Of a DNA stretch of 64,000 bases, positions 57,350-64,000 are shown piece after piece. The stretch covers positions 15,881,169 to 15,945,168 of the forward strand of contig NC_089591.1 in NCBI RefSeq assembly GCF_019320115.1, in the 5' to 3' direction. Within the stretch, counting starts at the first letter, position 1. Each line of letters begins with the position of its first letter. The notes below the pieces were generated by a model. That model searched no databases. It worked only from the letters and a program-made list of their open reading frames with translations, and had not been told where the DNA came from. Origin of the DNA: Miscanthus floridulus. Lineage: Eukaryota > Streptophyta > Magnoliopsida > Poales > Poaceae. Made by a program: the position numbers and the translations under genes.

Positions 57350-59513
57350 TTACTTCCCCTTCAGGATCCAACCCTTCTTGGTGCTCTTGATGTCTGAAAT
57401 AATTTCCTTTGGCACCCAAATGCATTTGGTCCCATTGTTGGCTTGCTTGTTCACCTTGATGGCCACCACCTTGTCATTTTTCTTCTTCTTCAAGAGATAT
57501 GGTGTGGAGGCCTTCTTGTCCACCTTGTTGGTGTAGGTGTTGGAGAGCTTGCTTGTTTGCTTTTTGTTTTTCTCTTTCTTCTTTGCTCCTCCCCCATTCT
57601 TCACCTTGCAGTCGTAGGACTTGTGGCCTTCCTTGTGGCATACGCAGCAAACCACGATTTGTCCTTCATCAAACTTCTTCACTCCCTTGACGGTGTTATC
57701 TTGATGAAGTTGGACTTGCTCCATCTTGCCTTTCACTTGAGTCAAGTCATTGGTGAGGCGAGCCACTTCTTGTTTGAGCTTTTCATTCTCCATTGCGACC
57801 TCTTGTATGCATGTTTCTACAATAACTTTCTTAAAATAAACTTGATCACAAATGGGTGAGCGCAAATTGCATAAATTATTGCAAGAAGTAGAGGCATCCT
57901 TTTTAGACATGTCAAAGATTGAACTTTTCTTTTTAGGTGCCTTGGTGAGGGTTGTACCATCGGCTTCAAGATTAGCAACTTTATTAGTTAGCCCATCACA
58001 ATGTTTGCACATGGTTTCCATTTTAGCAAGCAAACTTTTATAAGCATCTTGTGAGCTAGCTGACTTTTGTTTTAATTTTTCATTTTTCTTTACAAGTTGC
58101 TCATCATTGATTGTGCATGCATTTGTTGTTGTACTAGCCTCAAGTTGCTCAATTTTAGTAGATAGATCAATATTGAGATTAGCAAATATCTCATATTGTT
58201 CAAGCAAGGTTTTATATGCTTCTTGTGAACTATCTAGCTTTTCTTGCAACATTTTAGCTTCTTTTGTTGGCTAGTGCAAGCCTTAGCATATTTAAGATTT
58301 TCTTGCACAAGTTCATTAAGAGAAGGCTTTTCATCATCACTACCACTCTCACTAGAGGATGAGCTTTCATTACCTCATGCCATAAGGAACACACGAGAAG
58401 AGCTTGATGATGAGTGCTTGTGGCCTAGCCTCTTGTGTTGGGCTTCATCTTCACTCAAAGAATCATCCCATGATCTTATTAATGTGAGGGCTTTATCTTT
58501 GCACGTCTTCTTCTTTGTCTTGGGTGTGGGCTTGTTTGGACAAACTTTCACAAAGTGCCCCAATTTGCCGCATCCATAGCATCCCTTCTTTCTTTGCTCT
58601 CTTCTTTGATTTGTAAAGATGAAGTCTTGAATTTGGATGGGCACACCCTTGATATTTAGCCTTTGGATCATCTTCTCCACCTTGTTGATAAGTTTGATTG
58701 ATTCTTCATCAATGTCGGAGGTGGAGGAGGAAGATTGATCATCATCACTTGATTCTTCATCATCGTCATCATCTTCGTCTTCTTCTTCTTCTTCTTCTTC
58801 TTCTTCACTTGAGGAGCTTGAGCTTGAGCTTGTCTCAACTTTCCCTTCATCTTCTTATGCTCACTACAAGCGAGAGCTTTGCCTTTGCTTGATGAAGAGG
58901 CTTCTTCTTGACCCATCTTACGTGATATCTCAAATGCCACTATCTTGCCAATGACTATGGCTGGGGTCATGGTACTCAAGTCCTCCATGTTGTGAAGGAT
59001 GGTGATGATGCTTGCATATTTCTATTGTGGTAGTACAGAGATGATCTTCCTCATGATGTTCACATCACTTAGCTTTGTTAATCCTATAGAATTGAGCTCA
59101 TTGATAATTAGATTCAAATGAGAATACATATCGTGAACGAGCTCATCATCATTCATTTTAAAAGAATCATAACTTTGTTGAGCTAGGTAATGTTTTTGCT
59201 CCTAGACATTACTTGTGCCGTCATGGAGTTCTTGTAATTTTAATCCAATTTCATGTGCTATATTTAAAGTGAACACTTGGTTAAACACATCCATGCTAAA
59301 AGATTCAAACAAGCAATTTTTAGCTCTAGCATTAAAATGAATTTCCTTTTCTTTATAGATTTTGTGGGATTATCAGGATTCTTAATGGGTTTCATCCCAT
59401 CATGAGTGAATCTCCAAACACCCAAATCTACCTGCCTCAAGGTGATAAGCCAATCTAGCTTTATAGTAGGGGAAGTTAGTGCCGTCAAAGTATGGAGGCC
59501 TAGAGGTATCCAT
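57350..59513 (-). pseudogene. Sirevirus gag (Opie/Ji type) of element C, nearly full length with frameshifts
   Basis: Gag forms the particle of the element and packages its RNA. The start is taken at ATG 59513 (MDTSRPPYFDGTNFPYYKAR), as in Opie-type Gags. Next come VDLGVWRFTHDGMKPIKNP, the segment with MTPAIVIGKIVAFEISRKMG (near 58970), a Ser/acidic tract coded by TTC repeats (58780-58810), and a first CCHC knuckle CYGCGKLGHFVKVC (58540-58581). After a Ser-rich stretch a coiled coil follows (58250 downward), then a second knuckle CCVCHKEGHKSYDC (57608-57649) and a Lys-rich end. Frameshifts occur near 59420, 59320, 58740 and 58260. At about 720 codons the length fits. The protein should continue into protease and pol, but that part is absent. 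Confidence 0.85.
58781..58808. repeat. (TTC)n microsatellite within gag
   Basis: This run of TTC on the plus strand codes for the acidic/Ser tract of gag on the minus strand. A frameshift lies in or next to it, probably by slippage. Confidence 0.9.
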
Positions 59514-59578
59514 CCCAACAACTCTAAATAGCGTCGGCTCAATGGCGGTGAAGCCAATGGTCCAAATTGAGCCAACTA

Positions 59579-59590
59579 GCTCTGATACCA
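59579..59590 (-). promoter_or_regulatory. Primer-binding site (tRNA-Met), element C
   Basis: The minus strand reads TGGTATCAGAGC, a perfect initiator tRNA-Met primer site, two bases from the LTR end (...TTACA). It proves the minus orientation of C. Confidence 0.92.
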
Positions 59591-59592
59591 CT

Positions 59593-60904
59593 TGTAAGGG
59601 ACTGTGACGCCTAAGAGGGGTGAATTAGGAAACTTTAAAATTCTACTTCTAACTAAGGCCTCTAATTCCACCTAGTCAAAACCTATGCAAGAAAGTAATC
59701 TATCTAAATGTGCAACTATGGTTTTGCCAGGTGTGTTGCTATCTCTACCGCAAAAGAGTTATGCAACCTAAGTTCCAATCCTATCAACTAAGCTAGGGAA
59801 GTAAAGTACACAACCAAGATAGCAATGTAAATGCAAAAGGTAAAGATGAGGTAGAGATACAAACTCCCGTCGACGACTCTAGTATTTTTACCGAGGTATC
59901 GAGAAGCACTCAAGCATCCCCCTCATCCTCGTTGGAGCCCCTCACAAGGAATCCCTTGCAAGGGCTATGCTCCCTATTAGGTAACTCTATGGATAGCCTG
60001 GGGCCTTCCCCATGTGCAAGTGGGTCTCCGGTGTGACTTCTGGCAAGCCTCTCTCGGACCACTCCCCGCCGTCTTCACTATCAAGCTTTTGGCCAAATCA
60101 CCATGGGCCTTGTTCCCTTTGGTATACGGTGGTGACGACACCATAAACAAGGTAGCTATGGTTTCGCAAGACTACAAGCCACGTCGAGTACAACAATGGT
60201 GCGCACAAGCACCGAGTGGTAAGAGGTGTGCAAACCTCACAAAAGACTAGGCCTAAACCTAGAGCAAGCGCATATGTGGTGGTCTAACTAACCTAAGCAC
60301 TTTGCAAAGCACCTACGCTAATCACCAAATTTGTTCGATGCACAGTGCTGGTACTATTCACTGTCCGGTGCTAACACTATTCACTGTATGGTGCACATTG
60401 CAAGTATTGTTCACTGTTCGGTGCTCTCTCCCCACTGGCTATATTTTCAATCTAGCCGTTATAATGTTCACTTTCTGTTGCATAGGACAAGTATTGTTCA
60501 TTGTCCGGTGCCAGCTACTCTAAAATCACTGCTCTCTGGAAAAATATGGTGGTGCCCTATCTGGTGCATAGTGCTTGTCCAGTGCCACCCTGTCTAGGGC
60601 ACATAGTGTTGACCGGTGCTAGCTGTAGCTTTGCCGTTTGTTCATTTCTTCGCAATCCTTCTTCTGGGCTTCTTCATCTTCGTGTCTTGGACTCCAAGCT
60701 TCACTTCAAGGTTGATCACACATCCTCTAGTGTCTTCCTTTGAGTGTTGATCATATTCTTCATGTTCCAATCTTGGTCCAATCTGCGTTTGCATCCTATT
60801 GCACTATAAAATAAACACTTGCAAATACGTTAGTCCAACTTGGTCATGTTGATCATCAAACACCAAAATCCAAACTAAAAGGGGCGAGGTCCATTTTCCT
60901 TACA
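59593..60904 (-). repeat. Element C 5' LTR, with internal deletion that removes the TATA box
   Basis: The edges are TGTAAGGGACTGTGACGCC and ...CATTTTCCTTACA, 1312 bp. Relative to the 3' LTR it lacks about 179 bp (46295-46473 of copy 1); the junction is at 60330/60331 (AATCACCAAAT then TTGTTCGATG). The lost piece holds the TATAAATA box. The rest differs by scattered substitutions and one small insertion near 60590, far more than the two duplication copies differ from each other. Confidence 0.9.
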
Positions 60905-60909
60905 TGCAC
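60905..60909. repeat. Target-site duplication TGCAC of element C, right copy
   Basis: TGCAC follows the LTR end directly and matches 45536-45540 and 54635-54639. Element D resumes after it. Confidence 0.92.
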
Positions 60910-61101
60910 AACATGTGGAAACAAACACATATATAGAAATAGAGAGCAGATAATAACAATAAAATCTCATTGATAACATAAGGTACTTTATTACAATCTC
61001 AACCTAAACAAACTTTAACTAGCTAACACAACCTAAAACAATCTAATCAAGTGACCTAAACAATCTACCTTGGCGTGCCTTATCGATCAATGACCTAACT
61101 C

Positions 61102-61704
61102 TCAATTCTTATATTTGTCCTGATTGACAACATAGCGGCGGAGGATAGTAAGCTCGTATTCTAGATGCTTGCGATAGATATGCTCTTTATCAATCCTATG
61201 CTGCAAAGCATGGGTATACTCGGTGAGTTCTTGGATCTTGTTATTTAGAAGCGTAACAATAATCCATTGGCGCTTCTCATCATTATCTTGGGTGGCGGGT
61301 GGTGCCCTCTTCTTCTTCTCCTTCAACGGCACAACCTTGACTTGCTTCAGTGCAACCCGAACACCATCTTTGGTCACAGATGCGTGACCGGTTTGTACTT
61401 GTCATAGGTGACATCTTCAAACTTGTTGGTCTTCACCCCATCAGCGTCTCATTTGGCTTGGGCGGAAGGAGGTTGATCTACATGGGCACCTTGATCGTCT
61501 TTGGCCCTTCCGGCTGGCGTGGCTTGTCTTGTAGAAGTAGACATGATGGCGGTGGAGCGATCATCGGACGACGGATGGCTTGGGCAAAGTAGGACTAGCT
61601 AGGGGAATGGGAGCTATCTCTCATGGTGGAATGACGCTCAAAGCTAGAGTGTCGGGCTTCTTGTTGAGATCAACTCCATAGGGGACGATCTCTCTTCTAG
61701 CCAT
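61102..61704 (-). pseudogene. Small post-pol ORF of element D (function unknown)
   Basis: From ATG 61704 the minus strand reads MARREIVPYGVDLNKKPDTL and ALSVIPP, then stops, and continues in pieces. The last part (61102-61377) is open: a Lys-rich segment followed by a helical stretch (IQELTEYTHALQHRIDKEHI, YRKHLEYELTILRRYVVNQD). It lies between integrase and the 3' LTR, where Tat/Athila-type elements often carry an extra ORF. I recognise no domain and see no membrane segment, so calling it env-like would be unsupported. Confidence 0.45.
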
Positions 61705-62090
61705 TAGATCTTGGGAGGAGGAAAGCTTGGTTGCTGCTGGAGATGTGAGGCTTGTTGGGATGGCTTTGGAGGCTAGCAGGGCTTCCTTGTATAGGGGGAG
61801 AAATAGGAAGCAGGGGGTTAAGATCTATCCATTAGGGGTCTAGTAATGAGGTATGATCATATGGCTCGAAAATCTAGAGAATTCTACGAGATAATGATGG
61901 AAGGTTTGCGAGACAATTGAGTGGAGGCAGGGAGGCTAACAATGGGGTCGGGCAGCCCAATAGTGGTTGGCCGGCCTCTCCTATTGCCACCTCATGGTCT
62001 CATTTTTTGTTATGCCTTCTAATGCTTATCTAATCCCGAATAACATGCTACCACATTACGAATCATAAGGAGGAGGGTAGAGATGAAAAT

Positions 62091-63466
62091 CTATGGCAAA
62101 ATAATGAAATCTACCTCATCCAAATCCTCATGTGGTTTTTTAGTTTCTAGAAAGATCTTGAGATGATGGCCATTTACCTTGAATAATGTACCTTCGTTAT
62201 TTTGAAGTGTTACCGCTCCATGTGACAAGGTTCTTATAACCTTGAATGGTCCTTTCCATTTGCTCCAAAGCTTTCCATGCCCGAATAATTTCACCTTGGA
62301 ATTAAAAAGTAATACCTTATCTCCTAGGGCAAATTCCTTGATCCTCTTATCGTGCCATCTCTTGGTTCTCTCCTTGTAAATCTTGGCATTGTGATATGCT
62401 TTTTCACGCCATTCATCTAGCTTAGAGAGTTGCATCTTTCTTTAAGTTCCTAGTACTTCCAAATCCATATTCCATCACTTGATGGCCCAGTGTGCCTTGA
62501 ATTCTAGCTCCACTGGTAGATGACAGGTCTTTCCATAGACGAGTTGATATGGTAACATTCTTAGAGGTGTTTTATAGGTTGTTTGGTAGGCCCATAACGC
62601 ATCGGGTAATCTAACCTTCCATGTAGCCCCCATCTCGTTGACTGTCTTTTGCAGAATGTTCTTGATTTGTTTGTTCGATGTTTCTGGTTGGCCACTTATC
62701 TAAGGGTGGTATGGAGTGGCGATGTTGTGGAGGATTCCATGTTTTAACAAGTACTTGCGAAAGTTCTTGTCAATAAAGTGAGTGCCTCCATCACTTATTA
62801 CCATTCTTGGAACATCGAAGCATGGAAATATTGTTTCTTCAAACATCCTTTTGGAACTCTTTGCATCAGCAGCTCTACATGGCATGGCTTCGACCCACTT
62901 GGAGACATAATCAACTACCACCAAGATGTACTCATAGTTCTTTGACTTTGGGAATGGTCCTATGTAGTCGATTCCCTAGACATCAAAAAGCTCGATCTGG
63001 AGGTTGTTGGTGAGTGGCATGGCATCTCTTGAATTGATGTTCCCATGCTCTGACATGAACCACACCTCCGGATAAAGTCCTTCATGTCTTCATACATGGT
63101 TGGTCAGAAAAATCCACTTTGCTAGATCTTTGCATGAGTGCGGAATGCACCATAATATCCTCCATATGGTGATGAGTGGCATCGTTCTATGATCTTGATG
63201 CCTTTTTCTATTGGTACACACCTTCTGAGGAGGCCATCAGAGCAGACTCTAAAGAGGTATGGCTCATCCCATATGTGAAGATAACTTTCGTAGCTGAGCT
63301 TCCTTTTATTCTCCCCTGGCGGTACATAACCTACAACCATAAAATTAATAATATTTGCGTACCAGGGGTCAGATTTTGTGATCTTTAAGAGCATGTTGTC
63401 CCATAGAGTCATTGATGGGCATTTCCTATAGATTTTCAAACTACACTCTAGACAAATGATCGACAA
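62091..63466 (-). pseudogene. Ty3 integrase of element D, decayed
   Basis: Integrase inserts the element DNA into the host chromosome. Read right to left, the H2C2 zinc-binding part comes first (IERCHSSPYGGYYGAFRTHA, then RRCGSCQ near 63050). The catalytic core follows, with the first Asp in VVVDYVSKWVEAMP, the second in VISDGGTHF, and the Glu in ISGQPETSN after a TAG at about 62700. The C-terminal domain comes last, with WRE...[16 protein letters not shown] and the GPF module ([31 protein letters not shown]). All three catalytic residues are kept. Several stops, mostly TAG, and frame changes near 62940 and 63120 inactivate it. No chromodomain is seen, which fits Tat/Athila. Confidence 0.88.
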
Positions 63467-64000
63467 CAGAATTTTCTAGTCCATTTTTATCTTTTATTTC
63501 TAAGTCAAATTCTTGGAGTAACAAAATCCATCTTATAAGTCTAGGTTTAGCATCTTTCTTAGTGAGCAGGTATTTCAAAGCAGTATGATCAGTGTAAACA
63601 ATCAACTTAGCTCCTACTAAGTGAGATCTAAACTTGTCAGTAGTAAAAACAACAGCTAGGAGTTCTTTTTTAGCTGTTGCATACTTTAGTTGAGGTCCTA
63701 TCAAAGTTTTGCTAGCATAAGCAATTGCATGATGCTTCTTATCTTTTGTTTGACCCAAAACTACCCCCATAACATAATCACTTGCATCACATATAATTTC
63801 AAAAGGTAGCAACCAATCAGGGGGTTGAATGATTGGTGCAGAGATGAGTGCTTTCTTAAGAATTTCAAAAGATTTCAATCATGCATCATCAAATTCAAAG
63901 GTAACATCTTTGGCCAAAAGATTTGTTAGTGGTCTAGCAATGTGTGAAAAATCTTTTATAAAGCGGTGGTAAAACCCTGCATGGCCAAGAAAACTACGGA
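63441..64000 (-). pseudogene. Ty3 RNase H and end of reverse transcriptase of element D, runs off window
   Basis: The frame 63441-63878 encodes the RNase H that degrades the RNA of the RNA/DNA hybrid: [20 protein letters not shown] (first Asp), [20 protein letters not shown] (Glu), [20 protein letters not shown] (Asp), then [20 protein letters not shown] and DHLSRV. Upstream, after one TGA near 63878, the frame reads VFLAMQGFYHRFIKDFSHIA and RPLTNLLAKDVTFEFDDA, the usual end of a Ty3 reverse transcriptase. The remaining polymerase and protease lie beyond base 64000. The short overlap with integrase is only the shared linker. Confidence 0.9.

Larger units (their letters stand above)
49062..58158. 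repeat. 9.1 kb tandem duplication, copy 2
   Basis: This begins inside the E1 minisatellite motif (GAGAGAGAAGAGAGGGTG) fused to C gag, and ends at 58158, where the gag continues normally (TAGATAGATCAATATTGAG). The junction shares at most a few bases with either parent. Open frames are better preserved here than in copy 1. Confidence 0.93.
45541..60904 (-). mobile_element. Element C: gag-only Sirevirus (Ty1/copia), enlarged by the tandem duplication
   Basis: The outer LTRs are 45541-46992 (3') and 59593-60904 (5', minus orientation), with a perfect TGCAC duplication (45536-45540 and 60905-60909). A third LTR (54640-56089), again preceded by TGCAC, exists only because the 9.1 kb duplication copied it. 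The original element was therefore about 6.3 kb: 3' LTR, multiple purine tracts, noncoding DNA, gag, primer site, 5' LTR. Gag is of Opie/Ji type with two CCHC knuckles, but no protease, integrase or reverse transcriptase follows. C is thus a non-autonomous, gag-retaining Sirevirus derivative. Confidence 0.88.
42759..64000 (-). mobile_element. Element D: Ty3/gypsy (Tat/Athila-like) with pol remnants, inserted in F, runs off window
   Basis: On the minus strand the 3' LTR is 42759-43971 with a purine tract directly beside it (43972-43990). A noncoding 3' region follows, then, after inserted element C (45541-60904), more 3' sequence, a small ORF (61102-61704), integrase (62091-63466), RNase H and the end of reverse transcriptase (63441-64000). 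This order is normal for a Ty3 element read right to left. The LTR is of the same family as those of A and B. The large duplication repeats the 3' LTR and 3' region at 51862-54639. The 5' LTR and gag are outside the window. Confidence 0.85.

Noticed and set aside
1..64000. tRNA, rRNA, CRISPR, riboswitch or bacterial-type operon
   Set aside because: Nothing of the kind was seen; the only tRNA-like match (33085-33166) cannot form an acceptor stem.

Overview
The window looks like repeat-rich nuclear DNA of a grass, probably a panicoid. The reasons are stacked, nested transposons, Opie/Ji-like Sireviruses, CACTA elements with the TTTGCCGAGTG subterminal repeat, tRNA-Asp-primed Tat/Athila-type Ty3 elements, and a spliced plant-type gene. 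No rRNA, CRISPR, operon or bacterial feature was seen. Almost every protein-like stretch is a broken transposon gene. The only candidate host gene is the 3' end of a coiled-coil protein gene at 16898-17744.

Layout. (1) 1-12377: two members of one Ty3 family, one nested in the other. Element A (minus strand) has its LTR split by element B (plus strand, 3395-11442), with a perfect GCATC target duplication. Because A and B are in opposite orientation, 1-3394 and 4279-7720 form a giant imperfect inverted repeat. (2) 12378-20274: anonymous sequence, a GC-rich leader-like block, a decayed PIF/Harbinger transposase, and the coiled-coil gene tail with an in-frame duplicated exon. (3) 20275-24249: a Ty1/copia gag pseudogene cut by a Sirevirus LTR and internal region. 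(4) 24250-24349: a 100-N scaffold gap. (5) 24350-28833: gag start and one 3.76 kb LTR of a Tekay/Del-like Ty3 element. (6) 28834-32328: a LINE fragment, small DNA-element candidates and anonymous DNA.

(7) 32329-42758: three CACTA elements nested like Russian dolls. F is a degraded TNP2-type element. E1 (32638-40825, TSD AGG) is inserted in F. E2 (32732-39594, TSD TGG) is inserted in E1 and carries a spliced TNP1-like/Ulp1-protease fusion gene. (8) 42759-64000: Ty3 element D (minus strand, same LTR family as A and B, with RT/RNase H/integrase remnants) is inserted in F. D is itself interrupted by Sirevirus C (TSD TGCAC), which keeps a gag gene but no pol.

A nearly identical 9.1 kb tandem duplication (39961-49061 and 49062-58158) runs across the E1 tail, the F transposase, the D LTR and the C LTR/gag. 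It is either a very recent duplication or an assembly artefact; the one-base indels between copies make an artefact a serious possibility.

The parts work together only as a record of transposition: the order of insertion can be read from nesting and target-site duplications. A, B and C keep gag but show no pol, so they would have depended on relatives such as D, or on full Sireviruses, for reverse transcription and integration.
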